Program-made: the position numbers and the translations under genes
Notes under the pieces: generated by a model
The model's input: the letters and a program-made list of their open reading frames with translations, nothing else
Told to the model about the DNA's origin: nothing
Databases searched by the model: none
Shown: piece after piece, positions 1-9,820 of the stretch
Layout of the letters: every line of letters starts with the position of its first letter
Numbering within the stretch: position 1 is the stretch's first letter
Assembly (NCBI GenBank): GCA_037953625.1
Contig: CM075651.1
Coordinates: 62,854,501-62,918,500 of the forward strand
Length of the DNA stretch: 64,000 bases
DNA from: Crotalaria pallida
Taxonomy: Eukaryota; Streptophyta; Magnoliopsida; Fabales; Fabaceae
Reading direction: 5' to 3'

Positions 1-1105
1 TCCAAGAAAATAAGACATGCACATAATCAAACATTTAATCAAATCATGCTTGAGAAATCATTTTAAAAACTTGTTTTCTTTAATTCTTTTCTCTAAAAAC
101 CGAAGCACACATAAAAAGGAAAACACAATCTTTCTCTTAAAAATTAACATGCAAGCTAAAGATCTAAATTTTTCACACATCAAACAAGGATAATTACATG
201 CATACATTTAAATCAACTAAGAAAATCACAAAGTTAACATGCAAGACTAGAAACTTGAACTTTCTCACAACTCACATCTAGATCATAAATTTATTCAACA
301 AATGAAAACACATCATAAGCCACGGTTTTGTAAAAAGATTTAACATGCAAAGCCAAATAATTTTACTTTATTATTTATTAAACTTAGATCATAGAGTTAT
401 TCAACAAATAAACATGAAAATACATATAGATCAAGATCTAACAAAAGATTTAGCATGCAAAATCAAAAATTTCACTTTATTAACAAATAAACTTAGATCA
501 TGAATTTTCTTATCAAATAATCACATAAGCACACATAGATCATGGTTTAAAGAAAGAAAAGTAGACATGCAAGGAAATTCATTTTAGTTTTCACAAAATC
601 TTCAAACAAAGCTTTAGATCTTTTAAGTCTTGGTTAGAAAATATTATATCTAGCAAGAATACTTTGAACCGAAACATCAAACATCAAGCCTAACTTATTA
701 CAAATTATTTTTAGTCCTTAAAGTCCAAGATCAAAGAAGGTCAATACGCAAGATCATCTTTAAACTTATAAAAATGAACATGCAAGAAGAAAAAGAATAT
801 AGATCTACAAAACCAAAAGAAAAATCTAAACTATTACAATCCTTCATCTTGATCTTCAAATCCTACCATGAGAATGGGGTTGATCTCTAGTCTTCTAATG
901 CTCTTGATCTACAAATACAACTCGTAGGTTTGGCTTGGATCTTCTTCTTCCTTCTTCTACAACCTCACGGCCAACCTTCTCTCTTTTCTCTCTATTTCTT
1001 TTTCTTTTTCTTTCTCTAAGAGGTTGATGAGTCTCTTAGAGTAGTGTTTAGTGTTGGTGGAAGAAATGAGAATGGGTGAAAGGAAAATGAACTATGGCCA
1101 CACAC

Positions 1106-1112
1106 ATATATA
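1106..1112 (-). promoter_or_regulatory. TATA box of LTR L1
   Basis: Minus strand reads CCTATATATG, followed by a leader rich in C, T and A with CACCAACACTAAACAC, which resembles a plant transcription start. It sits about 960 bp inside the LTR start at 2069. Confidence 0.5.
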
Positions 1113-1380
1113 GGCCACGAACCATTCCCTCTTTTTCCCTTAAGTTTTGGTTTTGGTCATTCACACTAGGAGGGACGGTTTTGTCCTTACAAAAATATGC
1201 ATGGATAGAGGTCATCAAAGTCAAGAGGACAAGGTTAAATAGGTTAGGCTTTTTAGGGGTCATTCTAGGTTTAAAACTAGTTAGGGTTTCTAACTTAATT
1301 TAGTTTGGTTTGGTCATGACTAAGTTCCTTCTTGGTTATGGCTTGACTTACTCATTAAGCTTCTAGGAAATTCTACTCCC

Positions 1381-1466
1381 AACATACATACACACACATA
1401 CACGTATCACACATACACGCACATACATACCCATACCGTAGTACACACATACACACATACATGCTT
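1381..1466. repeat. CATA/CACA low-complexity repeat
   Basis: Imperfect run of ACATACA and CACACATA units inside LTR L1. A related CA/TA-rich stretch occurs at about 33440-33610 in L2, so it is part of the LTR family and not a locus-specific microsatellite. Confidence 0.7.
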
Positions 1467-2160
1467 CACATTTTTATTTTCTAACTATATTTACTCATAA
1501 TTACCTATTCACACAATAAAGCAATTAATTCAAAAATTCACATTCACATAATTAATTTCATGCATCACACAGTACACACACATCAAACCAAGCATTCATC
1601 ACATAAAAATTTCAAGCCAAATCAATAAAAATCACTTTCTTCAAAACACCATTTCTAAAACTCGTATTTTGTAATTCTGGAAACAAATTTTTATAAAACA
1701 ATCCTGAAAAATCTGAAAGTTAAATTTTTCAAATCTACTTTTCAAGATGATCGTTTTGATATAAAGATCGTAAAAATCCGAGTTACGGTTAAAAAGTTAC
1801 GAATTTTTAAAGTTAACAGATCCAAAAACTTTATTTCTAATAAAAATCACTTTTCAATAAAATCACAACTAATTTCTTATAAATCAAATTAACAAAATCA
1901 TTCACTTTTCTTTTATAAAAACACTTTGTTTATAAAATTTCATGAAAACCAATACTTTATTCCTTTCTCTCATAAAATATTTTTCTGAAAATTTCCTTTA
2001 TCACAAAACTTCAAGGTTTATTTTGACGAAATCGTTTACGCACGTATGGAAAAAATGCAGGGTGTTACACTCTATGAATTCCATGTTGGTATAGAAGTTC
2101 ATTGTGTTTAAATTGTGTTTGTTTGATCAAAACTGTGTTCAAAATATGCATTTATCAAAA

Positions 2161-2600
2161 ACACTCGAGTTATATCAAAAAGACTCGAGTCTTTTAATTC
2201 AAAATTAATTCAATTTTAAATTGAAAAAGTTTTTATTCAGGGTCTGATGAAAAGACTCGAGAATTTCTAAAAAGACTCGAGTCTTTCCAAAATCTCAAAA
2301 ATAATGCGTTCAGGCAATACTCGAGTTTCCTAAAGAGACTCGAGTAGTTTTAATTTTCTGAAAAATTGTTTTTCTGGCCATACTCGAGTCCCCCAAGTTT
2401 TACTCGAGTATTTGGCTGTCCTATTCTGCATCAGAACGCAAATCGTGTCAAGACCCTGGTGCATGAGTCTGAAAAGACTCGAGTGTTTTCTTTAAAACTC
2501 GAGTCGTTCTTCAAGAACTACTCGAGTATTGACAAATATACTCGAGTCTTTCGCAGCCTATATAAAGAACTTCAGCCCCAATATCACCATTTTAGTCGAG
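2161..2600. repeat. ACTCGAGT palindrome array upstream of the S1 envelope-like ORF
   Basis: Eleven exact copies of the self-complementary octamer ACTCGAGT plus two one-base variants (near 2255 and 2594) occur in about 440 bp, usually preceded by AG or TT and spaced about 20-60 bp. The same octamer forms clusters in the S1, S2 and G1 LTRs. The array ends at a TATA box at 2559-2567, so it sits where upstream promoter elements would. Confidence 0.9.
2559..2567 (+). promoter_or_regulatory. TATA box before the S1 envelope-like ORF
   Basis: TATATAAAG in the context CCTATATAAAGAAC, directly after the ACTCGAGT array and 255 bp before the ATG at 2822. The stretch between is CT-rich and lacks any upstream ATG that opens a long frame, like a plant 5' leader. 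The promoter role is inferred from layout only. Confidence 0.5.
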
Positions 2601-2821
2601 TGTTTTCAAACCCCTCTGTCTTCTCTCTCGGTTTTTACACGATTTCTTCACCAAAAATCTGTTTTTTTTCCCAATTTTTACCAAAACTCATTAGAACAAC
2701 ATCTGGTAATCACTTTTCTTCACTTATTTCATCTGATTTCATCCGTTTTCAACATCAAATTCGTTACCCCCTTTCAAAACCCTAACTTCCCAAAAACTTC
2801 AATCTTTTCAAAAGTTCTTCA

Positions 2822-3219
2822 ATGTCATCATCCTCAAGACATGGGAAACGTGTAAGGGTGGCTGAATAATGACATTTTAGAATCCATGGTTTAAGGAGTT
2901 ATATTCTCTATTAGAGTTAAGGATTTGTTTCATGTCTTCGAGCAATCACGACCAACGGGGACAATTCTTTAAGGGCTAATGCGGATCAAATTTTTCAAAG
3001 TTTATTGCGCCCCGGTCGTGTCTGGAACGAAGGGCCTAAGCATGCATCCATGATGACTGCACAATCTAGGGTAATGCACTACATTGTATGCCATCAACTT
3101 GTTCCCCAAACCTCACCAAACTATGCCAAACCAACCAACCAAGAGCTTAGATTTGTTAGTGCTATCCTTAACAATGAGAGGTTTAATTGGTGCCGCATCA
3201 TTCTCGATCGGATGCTAGC
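2822..3219 (+). pseudogene. Sirevirus envelope-like ORF of S1, N-terminal and central part (broken)
   Basis: ATG at 2822 opens a short frame (MSSSSRHGKR...) that stops after 15 codons at 2867. From about 2885 the sequence resembles the S2 envelope-like ORF (16381-16690): both encode the block with RPGRVW or RPDRVY, then VMHYIVCHQLVPQTSPNY or the equivalent, then the segment with WCRIILDRM. This family is usually annotated as a 'putative plant transposon protein' and in Sireviruses lies between pol and the 3' LTR; its function is not established. The N-terminal third seems deleted and the rest is in several frames until about 3005. The insertion of D1 at 3220 cuts the ORF after LDRMLA; with one copy of the CTAGC TSD the frame continues at 36802. 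Confidence 0.75.
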
Positions 3220-4705
3220 TGTTGGCAATTCGGCAAGTGTACTGATCGCACAAGTAATAAAGAGTAAGTAAAATTATCGTTCCACTTGGGGATTGCAAAT
3301 TGTTTCTAATTTCTTTCACCTAATTGCAATTACTATGTATAACTTGTATTGGTTTAGAGTTTAAGAGATAGGAGTGTAGAATTAAAGGAATGAAACAATT
3401 CAGAAACTAAAAAGGATTTAGAAGCAAATATGGAAAAGGTTAGGAACTTGGTTTCATTATAGGATCAGGTTATTAATTATGAAAATTTGTTTTCCAATAA
3501 ATCAAAAACCCCAGAAAAAATAAAAGCTAGATCCCTCCAACAATTATGTTTCTTACTAAACTTTACCCCTTAATCCCTTAAGTGAGTTCTAATTTATAAG
3601 AGTTATACAATTACCCAAAAGTATTCCTACGAGTTGAATAATTATATTGTTCGGTTGAAAGGCCTAATCTTAATCCTAATTTTCCAATTAAGGTTCGGAT
3701 TACCAAAGCAAAATATAAAGTGATCAATTCTATGAATTGTAATTAAAACACAACCAAGCAATTGATTTGAAAAGAAAAACATTAATTCATAAATAAACAG
3801 CCAAATTAAGATCCATACAAATCCACCTTATTCCTAACAAGAGGTTCAATTATACATATTGGAAGAAGAAGAAGAAGGAATGGGAAAAACTAATAATCAT
3901 AGGCAATAATCAATTTACCCCCAAGAGATCTTCAATCACCAAGTGGATCCCTCCAGCAATGTTGATCTCCAATCCTTGTTCCTTGCCTCCTTGCTCTCAA
4001 TTGCATAACAACCTCTCTTCTCTAATCCTAATTTTATTCTAATATCTTATTTGGCTCTGAAAAGTCTACCTACCTAATGAAAAAACCTATATTTAAAGTC
4101 TAAAACTAATCTCAATTGATATAATATGATAAGATCATATTAGAATAATCTAATCTTTAAGAATCTTATCTACAAATAGAATTTATCATTAAAATCCTTC
4201 TAGAATCCCGTATTTGTGTCTGACAGCAACTTCGGCATTGATTTTGACCCCCAAGATGGACGAATTTGAGTAAGGCTATTTCTGGCAAAGTTGTATATCT
4301 TTTCCTTACCTTTAAAATGAACCAAGATTGCCTCATTTGGATAAGAGTAGCTCAAGTTATGGTCAAAACAGAAAACAGTGTCACTTTCTCGTGGTGCGCG
4401 CGCCTGGGCGCCAAGGGCCTCACGCCTGGGCGTGCGTCACCTACTCTGGTTCCGTTTCGCTCCGTTCTTGCGCCATTTTCAAGGTCTTTTCATCCTCTTT
4501 CATGCTTCATATTTACTTTCTTCATTTAAGCTCCGAAAGTACCTGAAACATACACAAAACGGATCAAAACTTTCAAAGGATTCTAAATTACCTAACTTCC
4601 TAAAAACTATATAAAAAGTCCTAAATTTACAAGAGAAACAAGCCCGATCCATTGTAAAAGGGAGTCTAATTCATGCTCAAAACATCATATATTAGACTCA
4701 AATCA
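3220..4705 (-). repeat. D1 3' LTR
   Basis: Starts TGTTGGCAATTCGG and ends ACTCAAATCA on the plus strand; same length as the partner at 35311-36796. Contains a GC-rich block near 4390-4440 (GCGCGCGCCTGGGCG) that is conserved in both copies. No ORF of note. Confidence 0.9.
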
Positions 4706-4718
4706 CTCCCCCAAACTT
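4706..4718 (-). promoter_or_regulatory. D1 polypurine tract next to the 3' LTR
   Basis: Minus strand AAGTTTGGGGGAG abuts the LTR, the usual plus-strand priming site of Athila-type elements. Confidence 0.8.
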
Positions 4719-6447
4719 AGTATTTTGCATGTCCCAGGCAAAAGTAAAATAAAAATTCTAAAACACTAAAGCAATTTCTAAATTAATATGCAAACATCTC
4801 ATCTAAGACTCCAGACTCATGACTCAGACACTTTTATTCACAAGCATTAACTTCATCAAAAACTGGTTAGAAAAACAAACTCCAAAAGAATCAGAACTTG
4901 TGAACACTCTCAACCTCACTGTGTGTATCTCTCATGTGTATCAAGGGTTTTATAAGTATTCACTCAAGTTCATCCAATGACAATGTGTTACCATATGCTT
5001 GACCATAGACCCAAATCTCCACTGAAATTATTGAATACATGCAAAAATCAAAAGGTCTAAATTTTGGTTGTAATGAGGCCATGGCTAAAAGTTAAAGGTG
5101 GAATAAAAGAAACAAAAGATTATTACTAAGGGCTAAGATGCAAAAACAAATTTCCCTAAAAAAAAATTATGAATGAGCAATGAATACAACATAAACACCA
5201 CTCAACTCACAATCAATTTCATACTTCTTTTATTTTTCAATTTTTTTCTCTTTTATTCTCTTCCTTTCACATTTATTTCTTTTTCAATTTCATTTTTTTA
5301 ACATAGAAGAGAAATAGAACTCATAACACATATCACCAATCACTTTCACTTTTTCTTATTCATTCCTCTCAATTGCTCATTCAAAATTTTCCAAGGTACT
5401 CACAAAAATATTTCAATAGATGCAGGGTACCAAAGAAAAATCATAATATCTCATAAGGCTCAAAATGGGCAACTAAGGGACATTATCAATACAAATCAAT
5501 TGAAGGCCAGAAAAACACATCCTAAGTGCCTTAATCATCTTAATGCATGCAAACAATTATCAATCTCAAAATGGTCACCGGTCAAGTTCTAGAACACAAA
5601 GCCAAAGTGAACACACTCATGAAAGAAATAAGGGTTTAAATAACAGAAATCAATATAAATCACATACCCCTTCAATTGTATAGGCTCAAAAACTCACGGG
5701 CTAATAGTTAGTTCACTAATACTTATTCAAAAACAATTTTTAAAAATAACCAGTTCTCAACAAAACTACAACTCAATCCAAAACAGTGTCATACAATCAA
5801 CGAGTCATCATCCAAAATCAAGTATTTACATATATAATTAGAAAAATAATCCTAAACCTAGAATAATCATCTACTTCTACCCAAGACACAAACCAACACC
5901 ACATATGGGAGAAAAATTCAGATCTGAAAAATTAATTTTTATTTTGTCCACTCCCCCAAACTTAGAGGTTGGCTTGTCCTCAAGCAAACTAAACTAACCT
6001 AAAACTAGAAAATAAAAATCAAAAACAAAAAAAAAGGAGTTAGGAACTTCCCTTTGTAGCACAACATTCTCTCTTGATGCACCATGGAGGAGACTCCCAC
6101 AAACTTATTCACATGTGTCACATGAACAACTAAAAATAGTGCTAGAAGCACCTCATTAGCAGTTACATAGAGAAAGCTCTAAACTCTTTATTCACTAACT
6201 AACTAAAATAAAATAAAAACCTACACTACTACATAATTACAAAGAATCCACCAGGATCCCAAATCCTATAGGTTAAATCCCATGTGATGCAACAATAACA
6301 AGTTATTCCCACATCCCATGGGACAAAACCTAGATGATGGTGGAGTAAGGAAATTTTAAAAATAATTTCAATCCCACCAGGGTCAAAAGGTGCATTCCTT
6401 ACTCCATGCATCATCTCATACAAGTTAATTCTTTTTCCATTCATGAA
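4719..6447 (-). other. D1 non-coding 3' region with a second polypurine-like tract
   Basis: About 1.7 kb, AT-rich, with a poly-T/CT stretch near 5220-5360 and no ORF I can support. After the LTR it begins with a phrase on the plus strand (CTTAGTATTTTGCATGTCCC) that also follows the A1 and A2 LTRs in modified form. A second CTCCCCCAAACTTAG occurs at 5951-5965, so the segment is bracketed by two polypurine tracts. The last 50 bp end at the S2 insertion site. Confidence 0.7.
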
Positions 6448-6452
6448 GGTGT

Positions 6453-7965
6453 TGTAAAATCAAATCTCTGATTAAGGTGGATTAATTTTGATGATGACAA
6501 TGTAATTAAATTATGGACTTAATTTGAAGAATGCAAGCCCAACAATAAAGAAGATCAAGTGCTTAGTTTAATTATTCATTCTCATTTATTCTTAATGTAT
6601 TTTATTTTATTTATGAGAGTGGGTAGTTTAGGTTTTTATTCTCACATAAGGTCAAATAATATTCATGCATGAAAGGTTGAGATTAAAACCAATCAGACTT
6701 GAGAAGAGAATTGAAAACAATGTTAGAAAACTTAATTTTTCCAACATTGACCAATTCACTCGAGTGATTCTCAATTCACTCGAGTGATTTATGAATTTTC
6801 AGTAATATAGCCGTTGGATAAAGTAAAAAGGCAACACTATCAGAGTTGACCACAAAACACTCGAGTGTTTCCAAAAAGACTCGAGTGATTTAGGTCTGAC
6901 AGCAAATTTTTTAAACGTTAGAAGAGGACAAAAAGGAAGAATAACTTGGTTTTTCCTTCCCTTTTGTCCCCTCACTTATATTCTGAATAGTGGCCATTAT
7001 CTAAGTAAACAAGCTTACATTCTTTCATTGATTCTCTCTCTCTCAAGGGTTAAAAATCATTTTCTCTCTAAACTCAACCAAGCATTCATCTTTATTATTT
7101 GTCTTAGTGAGTTAAGAGAGTGTGCTTCATTTGTAAGAGAATTATTTGTTGTAAAATTCTCAAACACTCAAACACTTTAGATTGTTTAGAAAATCTTGGT
7201 GAGGTATCCAAGTACTTGGTGAGGTATCCAAGTTCTCAAGCCTTGGGAGGTTCTCAAGTACAAAGACTAAGAGGATTCTTAGCTTGGTGGGCTCTTGGAG
7301 GTTCCAAGGAGCTTAAGAAGAAGGGACTCTTCATCACCAAATCAAGTTGGGGTAGAAATTTCAAGAGTTTGGTACACTCTTGAAAAGGGTTAGGATTGAG
7401 TGAGGAATCTCAATTTATCCTTGTAATTTCTAACAATTTGATTACTAGTAGAAACTTCTAAGTTGATTAGGGGGACTGGATTAGCACTCTATATTGAGTG
7501 TGAACCAGGATAAAATTGGTGTTGTCTCTCTCTTTTATAGCTTTCTTAGTTTTCAAGTAAAACCAAACCCTAAGTTCTCTAGAAATGGGCTTTTATAATT
7601 CTAGTAGCAATTGGTTGCAATTAACTTGTTTTCAACTTGTTTTAACTTAGTTTAATTGCCCTCTACTTTGATTTATATCTGCCCTGGATTAGTCTTTTAG
7701 GAATTTAATCATTTTGCTAAATTTCTCTGAAACTGCTCCTTTCTGTTCTGCATAAAACACTCGAGTGTTTTACAATTCACTCTAGTATTTCGTTGCATTT
7801 CACTCGAGTGTTCTTCATTTTACTCGAGTAAATTGCCCAGTTTCAGAAAAAACAAGCTTTTGATCAATTATCTTTTAATTGCACCGAAAATTTGTCACTG
7901 TTGCTTCCATATTACTATTCACCCCCCCTCTAGTAATTGCTAAGCCCGCTTGTTGGTTTCCAACA
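6453..7965 (+). repeat. S2 5' LTR
   Basis: TGTAAAATCAAATC...TTTCCAACA, 1513 bp. Holds two clusters of ACTCGAGT: 6758, 6778, 6859 and 6879 before the likely transcription start, and 7759, 7802 and 7822 (plus one copy mutated to ACTCTAGT at 7779) near the LTR end. A short tandem duplication (GGTGAGGTATCCAAGT) sits at about 7199-7232. The 87-codon open frame at 7120-7383 lies in this LTR; I do not treat it as a gene. Confidence 0.92.
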
Positions 7966-7967
7966 AG

Positions 7968-7979
7968 TGGTATCAGAGC
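7968..7979 (+). promoter_or_regulatory. S2 primer binding site (initiator tRNA-Met)
   Basis: TGGTATCAGAGC two bases after the LTR end, the standard copia primer site complementary to the 3' end of initiator tRNA-Met. Confidence 0.9.
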
Positions 7980-8033
7980 TCGGTCGAAAGATCGAGCGTA
8001 AAAGCTTTTTCGAAAAAGATCCTTTTGGAAACA

Positions 8034-9806
8034 ATGGGCTCTAGCAATCAACAAGAAGGGTCTATGTCTCTTAACCGACCTCCATTCTTCAATGGTGAAG
8101 ATTATTCTTATTGGAAGGTTAGGATGAGAGTCTTTGTAGAAGCAATAGACACCGATATTTGGGATGCAATTGAAAAAGGTCCTTATATTCCTAGAAGAGT
8201 GATTAATGGTAAAGCCATTGTTATTCCTAGGACAAGTTGGAATGAAGACGATAAAAAGAAAGTTTCAAATGATTTAAAAGCTAAAAATATCATCTTCTCC
8301 GCTTTGTCCAAAAATGAATTTCATAGGATTTCACAATGTCAATCGGCTAAAGAAATGTGGGATACCTTGCAAATTACTCATGAGGGAACTAGTGAAGTTA
8401 GAGACTCAAGATTAAATGCTTTAACTCATGAATATGATCTCTTTCATATGTTCCCTAATGAGTCTATCAATGATATGCAAACAAGGTTCACACATATTGT
8501 TAACCAATTGGTTGGCTTAGGAAAGGAATTTAGAGATGGTGAAACTACTAACAAAGTCTTGAGATGTCTTGATAGGAGATGGCAACCTAAGGTGACCGCC
8601 ATCAAGGAAGCTAAGGATGTAAAATCTATGGACTTGACCACCTTGTTTGGAAAGCTCCAAGAACATGAGATGGAACTATCAAGACTTCACTTAAATGAAG
8701 ATTCGGACAAGAAAAAGAAGAGCATCTCTCTAAAAGCCTCAACTAAAATGTCAAAAGAGGATGAAGATAAATCTTCAAGTGAAAGCTCCGATCATGCTCT
8801 AAATGAGGAAGAGATTGGCTTATTTGCCAAGAGGTTCAACAAATTCCTCAAAGGCAAAAAGGGTAGTTCATCATTCTCTAAGGACAAGAGACCTCAAGAC
8901 AAAAGATTTAAGGATAGCAAGCCAAGAAACAAGAGCTCAAGCGAAAGTGTCAAATGTCATGAGTGTGGTGGGATAGGACACATAAAAATGGAATTTCCCA
9001 CCTACTTGAGAAAGAATGAGAGGAAAAGAGCTTACATTGTTTGGGATGAACCGGAAAAGGATTCCAAGTCATCCTCAAGTAGTTCGGATGATGAGGAAGC
9101 CAAGCTATGCCTCATGGCCATGAATGACAATGAAGCCTCTTCAAGTAGTGAAAGAAAAGACAATGAGAGTGAGGATGAGGTATCATCTAATTATTCTTAC
9201 ACCTCCTCTCATACTATTTCTTATGATGATTTGCTAAATGAATATAATGAAATGTTAACTCAATTTGAGAGACTTGCTAAAGTTAACAAAGAAAAAGGAA
9301 ATAAGCTTTTGGAGTATCAAAAGGAAATCAATGAATTAGAAAAATCTATTAATGATTTGAAACTCCAAAATGCATCCTTGGAACTTGCTAACTCTAGTCA
9401 TGTTTGTGAGAATGCAAATCACTTATATACCATCACTCATTGTGAAAAGTGTTGTGTGCTTGAAAAAGAAGTTAATGATTTGAAAATCAAATTCAACACT
9501 TTTAACAAAAGTGATAAAAACCTAGATCGGTTAATTGGTTCTCTTAGACACAACTCAAAAAAAACCGGTCTAGGATATGTCCACAAGAAAAAGAAAAATA
9601 AAGTGGTTGGTTCATTCTCAAAAATTGATTTTACAAAGAAACCAACTTGCTTTTATTGTGGAAAATTTGGACATACAAACAATAAGTGCCATATCAAATC
9701 TTTTGGAATTCAAAATGGTACTTATGTTTGGATTAAGAAGGAAGAATCATCCATGACTAACAAAAAGGGAGCCAACATAATTTGGGTACCGAAAATGAGC
9801 AAGTGA
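8034..9806 (+). CDS. gag: S2 Gag polyprotein
   Basis: 590 residues from ATG 8034 (MGSSNQQEGS). An upstream ATG in frame at 7950 lies within the LTR and is not used here. The first 250 residues are the copia-type gag domain (RPPFFNGEDYSYWKVRM, then LKAKNIIFSAL, then MWDTLQITHEGT). A first CCHC knuckle near residue 305 has lost its last cysteine (CHECGGIGHIKMEF); a second, near residue 537, is intact (CFYCGKFGHTNNKC). The stretch between is acidic, serine-rich and then coiled-coil-like (about 9230-9500). Gag packages element RNA in cytoplasmic particles. The frame is open throughout and ends TGA at 9804-9806; pol follows in another frame. Confidence 0.88.
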   Translation: MGSSNQQEGSMSLNRPPFFNGEDYSYWKVRMRVFVEAIDTDIWDAIEKGPYIPRRVINGKAIVIPRTSWNEDDKKKVSNDLKAKNIIFSALSKNEFHRISQCQSAKEMWDTLQITHEGTSEVRDSRLNALTHEYDLFHMFPNESINDMQTRFTHIVNQLVGLGKEFRDGETTNKVLRCLDRRWQPKVTAIKEAKDVKSMDLTTLFGKLQEHEMELSRLHLNEDSDKKKKSISLKASTKMSKEDEDKSSSESSDHALNEEEIGLFAKRFNKFLKGKKGSSSFSKDKRPQDKRFKDSKPRNKSSSESVKCHECGGIGHIKMEFPTYLRKNERKRAYIVWDEPEKDSKSSSSSSDDEEAKLCLMAMNDNEASSSSERKDNESEDEVSSNYSYTSSHTISYDDLLNEYNEMLTQFERLAKVNKEKGNKLLEYQKEINELEKSINDLKLQNASLELANSSHVCENANHLYTITHCEKCCVLEKEVNDLKIKFNTFNKSDKNLDRLIGSLRHNSKKTGLGYVHKKKKNKVVGSFSKIDFTKKPTCFYCGKFGHTNNKCHIKSFGIQNGTYVWIKKEESSMTNKKGANIIWVPKMSK

Positions 9807-9810
9807 TTGT

Positions 9811-9820
9811 GTCTTGTAGG
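9811..9820 (+). promoter_or_regulatory. Splice-acceptor-like site at the S2 pol start
   Basis: GTCTTGTAG/G lies right after the gag stop; the TAG is the last stop before the pol frame opens at 9820. S3 has CTTTGCTTGTAG/GT at the same place (about 15691-15704). A role in splicing is inference. Confidence 0.35.

Larger units (their letters stand above)
1..2069 (-). mobile_element. L1: partial giant gypsy-type LTR
   Basis: AT-rich, non-coding sequence ending at 2069 in GGTGTTACA, which read on the minus strand is the classical LTR start TGTAACACCC. The last 2 kb resemble the right end of L2 (about 32000-34058): both share the terminal block with GTTTTGACGAA, a stretch of repeated 'catgcaa', 'tagatcat' and 'cacggtt' phrases, and a pyrimidine-rich block. 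On the minus strand a TATA box near 1106-1112 is followed by CT-rich leader sequence, so this LTR is read leftward. Its other end, and any internal region, lie outside the window. No protein could be recognised here. It appears inserted in S1, but its TSD cannot be tested because the left flank is missing. Confidence 0.75.

Noticed and set aside
7120..7383. 87-codon ORF present in both S2 LTRs (also 28093-28356)
   Set aside because: Conservation follows from the young age of the LTR pair; the related S1 LTR does not keep the frame, and no domain is seen.
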